Assembly: GCA_021826065.1 (NCBI GenBank)
Contig: JAKADY010000003.1
Coordinates: forward strand, 48,149 to 112,148
Length of the DNA stretch: 64,000 nucleotides
Direction of reading: 5' to 3'
Source: Pseudomonadota bacterium
Lineage (GTDB): Bacteria > Pseudomonadota > Gammaproteobacteria > Burkholderiales > Thiobacillaceae
Position numbers and translations under genes: made by a program. This document shows positions 40,837 through 47,683 of this stretch, one piece after another. Numbering within the stretch: position 1 is the first letter of the stretch; each line of letters starts with the position of its first letter. Below the pieces are notes generated by a model, which was not told the origin of the DNA, did no database searches, and saw nothing but the letters and a program-made list of their open reading frames with translations.

Positions 40837-41073
40837 ATCCTAAAAACCGCAGTTGAACGCGCCCGAAAGCGGGCTTGTACGCCCGGCTGGCAAGGCGCGA
40901 CGACGCCGCAGGGTGGATCCTTGCAAGGAGGAGCAACGCAGCCAGACGGGCGTACAAGACCGAAGGCGGGCGGTTCGCGTGTTCACCCTCCAGGACAGGA
41001 TGATGGAGGCAAAAATCTCTTGCATCATCGATTTGTTACGTAACCAAGAGCGGTCAACTGCGGTTTTTAGGAT
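40837..41073. mobile_element. MITE-like element, copy 1
   Basis: The ends are atcctaaaaaccgcagttga at 40837-40856 and its exact reverse complement at 41054-41073. If the element is taken as 40839-41071 (233 bp), the flanking 5-mers are ttcat and atcat, matching at four of five positions, as expected for an aged target duplication. No transposase is encoded. Inside, a segment beginning cttgtacgcccg near 40873 is opposed by cgggcgtacaag near 40950, giving a long imperfect hairpin. A second copy lies at 45230. It occupies most of the 462 bp gap between tlyA and the MoaD-like gene; the rest holds only C/G-rich repeat sequence. Confidence 0.85.
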
Positions 41074-41146
41074 CATGGCCGGCAGGCGCGTTTTCATTGG
41101 CGGGGGCGGCTAGCGGCCATGAACGGTTGGTGCCGCGGGCAGACCC

Positions 41147-41410
41147 TCACACCATGGCGAAGGCGACGAAGGCCACCTCGTCGCCGGGCTTGACCGGGGT
41201 GTCGGGCTCGGCGAACTGCTTGTTGACCGTGACCTTGAGGGTGGGCTTGGGGTTGGCGAAGACCTGGCTCCAGGCATCGCCGCGACGGGCGAGGTGCTGG
41301 GTGAGCTGCCCGATGGTCTTGACGGTGAGCGGCAGGAACATGTACTCGCTGTCACGGCCGAGCAGGTCCACCAGGTGGCCGAAGTAGAGGATGGTGATCT
41401 GTTGGCTCAT
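41147..41410 (-). CDS. MoaD/ThiS-like beta-grasp protein lacking the C-terminal Gly-Gly
   Basis: This 87-residue protein has the beta-grasp pattern of MoaD: ITILYFGHLVDLLGRDSEYM, then TIGQLTQHLARRGDAW, LKVTVNKQFAEPDTPV and GDEVAFVAFAMV. Sulfur carriers of this family end in Gly-Gly, the site of thiocarboxylate formation. Here the chain ends AFAMV and no diglycine is seen. It may therefore not work as a standard sulfur carrier. No other molybdopterin gene is adjacent. It is divergent from the helicase gene. Confidence 0.75.
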   Translation of the reverse strand: MSQQITILYFGHLVDLLGRDSEYMFLPLTVKTIGQLTQHLARRGDAWSQVFANPKPTLKVTVNKQFAEPDTPVKPGDEVAFVAFAMV

Positions 41411-41461
41411 GGCATGACGCTTCCGTTGCTTGAGCCGACATTCTAGCCCAGCCACGCGGGC

Positions 41462-41467
41462 TATAAT
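41462..41467 (+). promoter_or_regulatory. TATAAT -10 box just before the uvrD-type gene
   Basis: A perfect TATAAT ends 9 bp before the ATG at 41477. Transcription would start around 41474, leaving almost no leader. No good -35 box is seen at 17 bp (cattct). Confidence 0.4.
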
Positions 41468-41476
41468 CCCCGCGTC

Positions 41477-43636
41477 ATGCAGGCCTTTTCCTTCCTCGAA
41501 GAATCCCCCGGGCGTGTGGATCCCCTCCTGGACGGGCTCAACCCAGAACAGCGCGCGGCGGTGACCACCCAGGGCTCGGCCCTGGTCCTGGCCGGGGCGG
41601 GCTCGGGCAAGACGCGGGTCCTCACCACCCGCATCGCCTGGCTGATCGCCACCGGCCAGGTCTCGCCCATGGGGGTGCTCGCCGTCACCTTCACCAACAA
41701 GGCGGCGCGCGAGATGCTCACGCGCCTCAGCGCGCTGCTGCCCATCAACACCCGCGGCATGTGGGTGGGGACCTTCCACGGCCTGTGCAACCGTCTGTTG
41801 CGCCTGCACCACCGCGAGGCGGGGCTGCCGCAGCTGTTCCAGATCCTCGACGCACAGGATCAGCTGGCCGCCATCAAGCGCCTGCTCAAGGCCCTGAACG
41901 TCGACACCGAGCGTTATGAGCCGCGCAAGCTGCAGGCCTTCATCAACGCCAACAAGGAGGCGGGTCTGCGCCCCGAGGCTGTGGAGGCCTGGGACCCCTA
42001 CAGCCGGCGGCTCACCGAGCTCTACGGCGAATATGAGGCCCTCTGCCGGCGTGAGGGGGTGGTGGACTTCGCCGAGCTGCTGTTGCGCGCGGTCGAGCTT
42101 CTGAGCCGCAACGCGCTCTTGCGTGAGCACTACCAGGCGCGTTTCCGCCATATCCTGGTGGACGAGTTCCAGGACACCAGCACCTTGCAGTACCGCTGGC
42201 TGAAGCTGCTCAGGGGGCCCGACGGCGCCCTGTTCGCGGTGGGCGACGACGACCAGTCGATCTACGCCTTCCGCGGGGCGAACGTCGGCAACATGGCGAG
42301 TATCATGCAGGATCTGGGGCTGGCGGCGCCGATCAAGCTCACGCAGAATTACCGGTCGCTGTCCACCATCCTCGATGCGGCCAATGCCCTGATCGCCCAC
42401 AACCGCAACCGATTGGGCAAGGACTTGTGGACCACGGCAGGCAGCGGCGAGCCGATCCGCCACTTCGAGGCCCTGGACGACACCGAGGAGGCGGGCTTCG
42501 TGGCGGAGACCGTGCGCGAGCTCAAACGCGACGGGCACGACTATGGGGAACTCGCCGTGCTCTATCGTTCGAACGCCCAGTCGCGCGCCATCGAGCATGC
42601 CCTGTTCTCCGCCGGCATCCCCTACCGGGTCTATGGCGGCCAGCGTTTCTTCGAGCGCGCCGAGATCAAGCATGCCCTGGCCTATCTGCGCCTCGTCGCC
42701 TACCCGGACGACGATGGCGCCTTCCTGCGCGTGGTGAACTTCCCCACCCGCGGCGTGGGGGCGCGCACCCTCGAGACTCTGGATGCCGCCGCGCGCACCA
42801 CCGGCACGAGCCTGTGGCAGGCGGCCTGTGCCAGCGGCGGCAAGAACAAGGGCTTGAGCGCCTTCGTCGGCCTGATCGAGTCGCTGCGCGCCGAGACCCA
42901 GGGCTTGCCGCTCGCCGAGGTGGTGGCGGTGGTGGTCGAGCGTTCGGGCCTCATCGCCCACTATCAGGGTGAGCGCGATGGCGAGGACCGCATCGAAAAC
43001 CTGCGGGAACTGACCAACGCCGCCATCGCCTTCGCGGTGGAGGCCGACAGTCAGGACCTGGCGGCCTTTCTGGCCCATGCCGCCCTGGAGGCGGGCGAGC
43101 ACGAGGCCGCCGCCCATCAGGACGCCGTGCAGCTGATGACCGTGCACGCCGCCAAGGGCCTGGAGTTTCACACCGTCTTCATCACCGGCCTGGAGGAGGG
43201 GCTCTTCCCGCACGAGCAGGCGCTGACCGTGCCCGACGGCCTGGAGGAGGAGCGGCGGCTCATGTACGTGGCCATCACGCGGGCGCGCAAGCGGCTCTAC
43301 CTCACCCATGCGCAAAGTCGCATGTTGCACGGGCAGCCCCGCTATGGTCTGCCCTCGCGCTTCCTGGACGAGATCCCGGCCGGGCTCATCCAGTCCCTGC
43401 GTCGCCGTCCCGGCCTCGCTGCGGCACACGCGCCAGAGGTACAGTCCGCACCGCCAGCCGAGCCCCACGGCCGCTACCCCTATGCCATCGGCAGCCGGGT
43501 CAGGCATGCGCGCTACGGCGAGGGGGTGGTGGCCGGCTATCAGGGGGCGGGGCCGGAGGCGGAGATCCGGGTGAGCTTCCCCAAGATCGGCGACAAGTGG
43601 TTCATCCTCGAATACGCCAAGCTGACCGCATGCTGA
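41477..43636 (+). CDS. uvrD: UvrD/Rep-family superfamily 1 DNA helicase
   Basis: This 719-residue ATP-dependent helicase unwinds DNA in repair and replication. Motifs are in the standard order: LNPEQRAAV (Q motif), LAGAGSGKTRVL (Walker A), TFTNKAAREM (Ia), VGTFHGLCNRLL, ILVDEFQDTSTLQY (Walker B), GDDDQSIYAFRGAN (III). LTQNYRS (IV), LMTVHAAKGLEF (V) and EEERRLMYVAITRA (VI) follow. The C-terminal tail (RVRHARYGEGVVAGYQ) matches the UvrD/PcrA tail better than Rep. No clear ribosome binding site precedes it. Confidence 0.95.
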   Translation: MQAFSFLEESPGRVDPLLDGLNPEQRAAVTTQGSALVLAGAGSGKTRVLTTRIAWLIATGQVSPMGVLAVTFTNKAAREMLTRLSALLPINTRGMWVGTFHGLCNRLLRLHHREAGLPQLFQILDAQDQLAAIKRLLKALNVDTERYEPRKLQAFINANKEAGLRPEAVEAWDPYSRRLTELYGEYEALCRREGVVDFAELLLRAVELLSRNALLREHYQARFRHILVDEFQDTSTLQYRWLKLLRGPDGALFAVGDDDQSIYAFRGANVGNMASIMQDLGLAAPIKLTQNYRSLSTILDAANALIAHNRNRLGKDLWTTAGSGEPIRHFEALDDTEEAGFVAETVRELKRDGHDYGELAVLYRSNAQSRAIEHALFSAGIPYRVYGGQRFFERAEIKHALAYLRLVAYPDDDGAFLRVVNFPTRGVGARTLETLDAAARTTGTSLWQAACASGGKNKGLSAFVGLIESLRAETQGLPLAEVVAVVVERSGLIAHYQGERDGEDRIENLRELTNAAIAFAVEADSQDLAAFLAHAALEAGEHEAAAHQDAVQLMTVHAAKGLEFHTVFITGLEEGLFPHEQALTVPDGLEEERRLMYVAITRARKRLYLTHAQSRMLHGQPRYGLPSRFLDEIPAGLIQSLRRRPGLAAAHAPEVQSAPPAEPHGRYPYAIGSRVRHARYGEGVVAGYQGAGPEAEIRVSFPKIGDKWFILEYAKLTAC

Positions 43637-43682
43637 GGTCGCCGTTGCCAGGTGGGCGTTGCGGCTCGCGGCGGAGCCGGGC

Positions 43683-44870
43683 ATGAGCGCGCCCGCCCTG
43701 ATCCTCAAGCCTGGCCGCGAGAAGTCCCTGTTGCGCCGCCACCCCTGGGTCTACGACGGGGCGGTGCAGCGCGTCCTGGGCGAGCCTGCGGCCGGTGCGA
43801 CTGTGGCGGTCAGGAGTGCCGCTGGGGGCTTCCTCGCCTGGGCCGCCTACAACCCCGCCTCCCGCATCGCCGCGCGGGTCTGGAGCTGGCACGAGGCAGA
43901 GGTCGTCGATGCCGCCCTGCTCGCCCGCCGCATCGATGCGGCCCTCGCCTATCGGGCCGCCCTGCGCATCGACAGCGATGCCCAGCGGCTGATCTACGGC
44001 GAGGCGGACGGGCTGCCCGGCGTGGTGCTCGACCGCTATGCCGATGTCCTCGTCCTGCAACTGACCACGGCGGGTGCCGAGGCGTGGCGTGAGGGGCTGG
44101 TGGACCTGATCGCCGAGCGCCTGCCCCACTGCGCGATCTACGATCGATCCGACGCCGAGGTGCGTGCGCTCGAGGGATTGCCGCCGCGGGTGGGGCTGCT
44201 TGCCGGCACCCTGCCCGAGGACCTTATCATCCACGAGGCGGGGCTTAAGTTCCGGGTCGATGTCGTGCGCGGCCACAAGACCGGCTTCTATCTCGACCAG
44301 CGCGACAACCGCCGCATCGTCGCCGCGCAGGCCGCCGGCCGCGATGTCTTGAACTGCTTCGCCTACACCGGGGCCTTCGGCATCCACGCCCTGGCCGCCG
44401 GGGCCCGCTCGGTGTTGTCCATCGACAGCTCGGCGGAGGCCCTGGACCAGGCGCGCGCGCACGTCGCGCTGAACGGCCTGGACGGCGAACGCTGCGAATG
44501 GCTGGAGGCGGACGTGTTCCAGGCGCTGCGCCGACTGCGCGACGCCGGCCGCCGTTTCGGGCTCATCGTCCTCGACCCGCCCAAGTTCGCCCCCACCCAT
44601 CAGATGGCGGAGAAGGCGGCACGCGGCTACAAGGACATCAACCTGAACGCGATGAGGCTGTTGGAACCGGGGGGCTGGCTGGCGAGCTTCTCCTGCTCCG
44701 GCGGCGTCAGCGCCGAGCTATTTCAGAAGATCGTCGCCGGCGCGGCCTGGGATGCCGGTGTGCGGCTGCGCCTGCGCGCCCGGCTCACCCAGGCGGCGGA
44801 TCATCCGATCGACCTGGACTATCCCGAGGGCGAGTATCTCAAGGGCCTGCTCCTGCAGCGGGTCGATTGA
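43683..44870 (+). CDS. rlmI: RlmI-like 23S rRNA (cytosine-C5)-methyltransferase
   Basis: The 395-residue protein has an N-terminal PUA domain (LKPGREKSLLRRHPWVYDGA) and a Rossmann methyltransferase domain. The latter includes KTGFYLDQRDNRRIVA, VLNCFAYTGAFGIHALAAGA and LIVLDPPKFAPT, with LASFSCSGGVSAELF near the end. RlmI methylates C1962 of E. coli 23S rRNA. The ATG at 43683 gives the usual N-terminus. yraN follows after 3 bp. Confidence 0.93.
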   Translation: MSAPALILKPGREKSLLRRHPWVYDGAVQRVLGEPAAGATVAVRSAAGGFLAWAAYNPASRIAARVWSWHEAEVVDAALLARRIDAALAYRAALRIDSDAQRLIYGEADGLPGVVLDRYADVLVLQLTTAGAEAWREGLVDLIAERLPHCAIYDRSDAEVRALEGLPPRVGLLAGTLPEDLIIHEAGLKFRVDVVRGHKTGFYLDQRDNRRIVAAQAAGRDVLNCFAYTGAFGIHALAAGARSVLSIDSSAEALDQARAHVALNGLDGERCEWLEADVFQALRRLRDAGRRFGLIVLDPPKFAPTHQMAEKAARGYKDINLNAMRLLEPGGWLASFSCSGGVSAELFQKIVAGAAWDAGVRLRLRARLTQAADHPIDLDYPEGEYLKGLLLQRVD

Positions 44871-44873
44871 GGC

Positions 44874-45221
44874 ATGGACAAGACCCGGCGAGGCGCCGAG
44901 GCCGAGCAGCGTGCCGCCGCCCACCTTCAGGCGCGCGGGCTCAGGCTGCTTGCGCGCAACTGGCGCTGCCGCTTCGGCGAGATCGACCTGATCTTGCAGG
45001 AGGGTGCCACGCTCGTCTTCGTCGAGGTGCGCGAGCGCCGCGGACCCGGCTTCGGTGGGGCTGCGGAGAGCATCACCGCCGCCAAGCGCGCGCGGCTCGC
45101 GCGCACGGCCGAGGCCTATCTGGCGCAGACCGGGCACCGCGGCCCCTGTCGTTTCGATGCTATATTGATCGAGGGCGAGCGGCTCACCTGGCTGCGCGAT
45201 GCCTTCGGCGCCGGGGGGTGA
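44874..45221 (+). CDS. yraN: YraN family protein (UPF0102)
   Basis: This 115-residue protein has the restriction-endonuclease-like fold of UPF0102: GAEAEQRAAAHLQARGLRLL, NWRCRFGEIDLI and LVFVEVRERR, which hold the usual metal-binding acidic residues. YraN is implicated in DNA uptake or processing, but its role is not settled. In many proteobacteria yraN, diaA and yraP are consecutive; here a 235 bp repeat element separates yraN from the next gene. Confidence 0.94.
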   Translation: MDKTRRGAEAEQRAAAHLQARGLRLLARNWRCRFGEIDLILQEGATLVFVEVRERRGPGFGGAAESITAAKRARLARTAEAYLAQTGHRGPCRFDAILIEGERLTWLRDAFGAGG

Positions 45222-45229
45222 CCGGTATA

Positions 45230-45468
45230 ATCCTAAAAACCGCAGTTGAACGCGCCCGAAAGCGGGCTTGTACGACAGGCTGGCAAGGCGCGACGACGCC
45301 GCAGGGAGGGTCCTTGCAAGGAGGAGCAACGCAGCCAGACGGGCGTACAAGACCGAAGGCGGGCGCGGAGCGTGTTCACCCTCTGGGAGCGGATGACCGG
45401 AGGCAAAATTTCTTGCATCATCGAGCTGTTACGAAGCCATAAGAGCGGTCAACTGCGGTTTTTAGGAT
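45230..45468. mobile_element. MITE-like element, copy 2, inserted between yraN and the diaA-like gene
   Basis: The same 20 bp terminal inverted repeats as copy 1 lie at 45230-45249 and 45449-45468. Taking the element as 45232-45466 (235 bp), it is flanked by a perfect 5 bp direct repeat, ataat at 45227-45231 and 45467-45471. The interior is very similar to copy 1 with scattered substitutions and a few small indels, and it codes for nothing recognisable. The element starts 9 bp after the yraN stop and ends 10 bp before the diaA-like ATG. Confidence 0.9.
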
Positions 45469-45477
45469 AATTCTTGC

Positions 45478-46065
45478 ATGTCCCTGGCCGATCACCTTGC
45501 GCAGCAGCTCACCGATGCCATCGCCGTGCAGGAGGCGGTGCTGGAGACCCTGGTCGAGCCGCTCGCCCGCGCGGTCGAGCGCATGCTGCGTTGCCTGATG
45601 GCCGACGGCAAGATCCTCGCCTGTGGCAATGGCGCCGGCGCCGCCCTGGCGCAGCTGTTCACCGCCAGCCTGGTGCATCGTTTCGAGGCGGAGCGGCCGG
45701 GGCTGGCGGCGCTCAGCCTGACGGCCGATGCCGCCATCACCAGCGGGATCGCCGCTAACGCGGGGCAGGACCGCGTCTACGCGCGCCAGATCGAGGCCTT
45801 GGGTGCACCCGGCGATCTGTTGCTGGTGGTGAGCGACGACGGCAACGACGCGAGCCTGCTCGCGGCGCTCGAGGCGGCGCAGGACAAAGACCTGGGGGTG
45901 ATCGCGCTGACCGGCCACGACGGCGGGCGGCTGGCCGAGGCCCTGGGCGAGGCGAACATCCTGCTCTGTGTGCCGGCGCACACCCCGGCCCGCATCCACG
46001 AGGCCCAACTGTTGGTGCTCGACGGGCTTTGTGAAGGGATCGATTTTTCACTGTTGGGAGCCTGA
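45478..46065 (+). CDS. diaA: DiaA-like SIS-domain protein with altered signature
   Basis: The 195-residue protein aligns along its length with DiaA/GmhA proteins and sits where diaA is expected, between yraN and yraP. DiaA binds DnaA and promotes replication initiation in E. coli. The usual [12 protein letters not shown] is here CGNGAGAALAQL, and the usual STSGNS is VSDDGND, so sugar-phosphate binding is doubtful. A canonical GmhA is encoded at 61 kb, which makes a separate role likely. The ribosome binding site may be the AGGAT at 45464, inside the end of the repeat element. Confidence 0.83.
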   Translation: MSLADHLAQQLTDAIAVQEAVLETLVEPLARAVERMLRCLMADGKILACGNGAGAALAQLFTASLVHRFEAERPGLAALSLTADAAITSGIAANAGQDRVYARQIEALGAPGDLLLVVSDDGNDASLLAALEAAQDKDLGVIALTGHDGGRLAEALGEANILLCVPAHTPARIHEAQLLVLDGLCEGIDFSLLGA

Positions 46066-46067
46066 AC

Positions 46068-46640
46068 ATGACCAAACGCAGTCTCATTCCCTTGCTCGGC
46101 CTGCTGGCCGCATTGCCGCTGGCGGGCTGTGTGCCGGTGGTGGCCACCGGCGTGGGGGTCGGCGCCATGATGGCCGACGACCGCCGCTCCACCGGCGTCT
46201 ACATCGAGGACGAGGAGATCGAGTTCCGCGCCGGCAGCCGCCTGCGCGAGGCCAAGCTGGACGGGGTGCGCGCCAACTTCACCAGCTACAACCGGCGCCT
46301 GCTCATCACCGGCGAGGCCCCGACCGAGGCCCTGAAGGCGCGCGTGAGCGAGATCGGCCGCGGCGTGCCGGGGGTGAAGGAGGTCTACAACGAGATGGCC
46401 ATCGCCGGCCCAATAGGCTTCGCGGCCCGCAGCAACGATGGCTTCATCACCACCAAGGTCAAGGCCCGTCTGTTCGACGACAGCCGCATCAACGCCAACC
46501 ACGTCAAGGTGGTCACCTCCAACGGCGTGGTCTATCTGATGGGGCTGCTCAAGCGCAGCGAGGCCGACGTCGCCGCCGAGATCGCCGCCCGCACCAGCGG
46601 CGTCCAGCGCGTGGTCAAGGTGTTCGAGTATCTGGACTGA
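46068..46640 (+). CDS. dolP: BON-domain lipoprotein (DolP/YraP-like)
   Basis: The 190-residue protein has a lipobox LPLAGC with Cys21 and two BON domains, about residues 48-115 (FRAGSRLREAKLDGV) and 122-190 (FITTKVKARLFDDSRINANH). DolP is an outer-membrane lipoprotein that supports membrane integrity and BAM function in E. coli. It starts 2 bp after the diaA-like stop, as in the conserved yraN-diaA-yraP order. Confidence 0.93.
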   Translation: MTKRSLIPLLGLLAALPLAGCVPVVATGVGVGAMMADDRRSTGVYIEDEEIEFRAGSRLREAKLDGVRANFTSYNRRLLITGEAPTEALKARVSEIGRGVPGVKEVYNEMAIAGPIGFAARSNDGFITTKVKARLFDDSRINANHVKVVTSNGVVYLMGLLKRSEADVAAEIAARTSGVQRVVKVFEYLD

Positions 46641-46700
46641 GCCGGCGTTGTGTTGGCGCGGTGAGAGCTGCGACCTCCAGAGGCCTGCACGACCCTGCGC

Positions 46701-46724
46701 GGTCGCGACTATCGTCGCGCCTAC
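46701..46724 (-). repeat. REP-like GTAG hairpin, copy 1
   Basis: Read on the minus strand it begins GTAGGCGCGACGATAG and forms a stem from CGCGAC and GTCGCG. It differs from the copy at 50124 at 3 of 24 positions. A GTAG head followed by a palindrome is the layout of REP sequences served by RAYT transposases. It sits in the 93 bp gap between dolP and the TonB-like gene. Confidence 0.6.
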
Positions 46725-46733
46725 CAGCCGTGC

Positions 46734-47669
46734 CTACTGGCTGGTGAGCTGGTCGGAGCGGGTGAAGGTCCAGGTGCGGGTGATGCCCAGGATGTCCACC
46801 TTGTTGCGCATCTCCTCGGGGAAGGGGGCGAAGGGGGCGGCCATCTCGACGATGCGCACGGCGGCGGCATCCAGCACCTTGGAGCCGGAGGAACGGTCGA
46901 TCTGCACCGACTCCACCGTGCCGTCGGCATTGATCGACACCGTCAGCACCAGCGAGCCGTAGAGCTTGTTGCGTCGCGCCGCCTCGGGGTAGTTGAGGTT
47001 GCCCACGCGCTCGACCTTCAGCCGCCAGTCCTCGACATAGCGGGCGAAGGTGAACTCCACCGCACGCGCCCCGACGAACATGCGCCGCGGCCGCTTCTGG
47101 TAGGCATCCCACTGCTGGTCGATGCGCGCGGCCAGACGTGCCATCTCCAGACTGCGCGCGGCGAGGTCCTGCGGTGCCGGTGTCGGTGTGGGCGGGCGCG
47201 GTTCGGGCTGGGGTTCCGGCCGCGCCTCGGCCACGGCGTAATCGGACTTGAGCCGCTGCATGAGTTCCTGGGCCTGCTGCTCCAGTGCCTGTACACGCGC
47301 CTCGGCCTGGGTGGCGGCGACACTGTCCTCGGGGCTCGCCGGCAGGGGGCTCGTGGCCTGGCGCGCCGCCTCCACCGTGCCGCCGCCGTCCAGGTTGGCC
47401 TGGGCGAGCGCCTCCGGGTTGAGCGGACGCGTCTCGGTGCGGGCGTTGACCAGGATGACGTCGAGCGGCTTGAGCGGGTCCTCGAACAGTCTGGGGTTGA
47501 CGCCCAGCGGGGTCATGCTGAAGATCACCACCACATGCAGGATGGCGGAGACCAGGACGGCATTGGTCATGTTGGACACCGCCAGGGCGAGGAACTCGCC
47601 GGTGGCCTGACCGAATGCCTTGAGCCGCGCGACGAGGCCCTCGGGCTCGCGCCGGCCCAGGGTCGGCAT
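46734..47669 (-). CDS. TonB-like energy-transducing protein
   Basis: This 311-residue protein has a single membrane helix near residues 35-50 (NAVLVSAILHVVVIFSMTPL), a coiled-coil stretch (ATQAEARVQALEQQAQELM) and a proline-rich linker (PEPQPEPRPPTPTPAPQ). A C-terminal TonB domain follows (YPEAARRNKLYGSLVLTVSI). It may energise an outer-membrane process, but no ExbB/ExbD or receptor gene is near. The ATG at 47669 avoids overlap with the RNase gene; a start at 47732 is also open. Confidence 0.85.
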   Translation of the reverse strand: MPTLGRREPEGLVARLKAFGQATGEFLALAVSNMTNAVLVSAILHVVVIFSMTPLGVNPRLFEDPLKPLDVILVNARTETRPLNPEALAQANLDGGGTVEAARQATSPLPASPEDSVAATQAEARVQALEQQAQELMQRLKSDYAVAEARPEPQPEPRPPTPTPAPQDLAARSLEMARLAARIDQQWDAYQKRPRRMFVGARAVEFTFARYVEDWRLKVERVGNLNYPEAARRNKLYGSLVLTVSINADGTVESVQIDRSSGSKVLDAAAVRIVEMAAPFAPFPEEMRNKVDILGITRTWTFTRSDQLTSQ

Positions 47670-47683
47670 GCCGTAGATGTGCA

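Noticed and set aside
41147..43708. 853-codon minus-strand frame that ends in the MoaD-like protein
   Set aside because: Only the last 87 codons are homologous to anything. The rest is antisense to the helicase, so the start was placed at 41410.
40837..45468. Composite transposon bounded by the two MITE-like copies
   Set aside because: Both copies are non-coding, and the 4.2 kb between them holds conserved chromosomal genes (helicase, rlmI, yraN) in ordinary order; there is no cargo or transposase.
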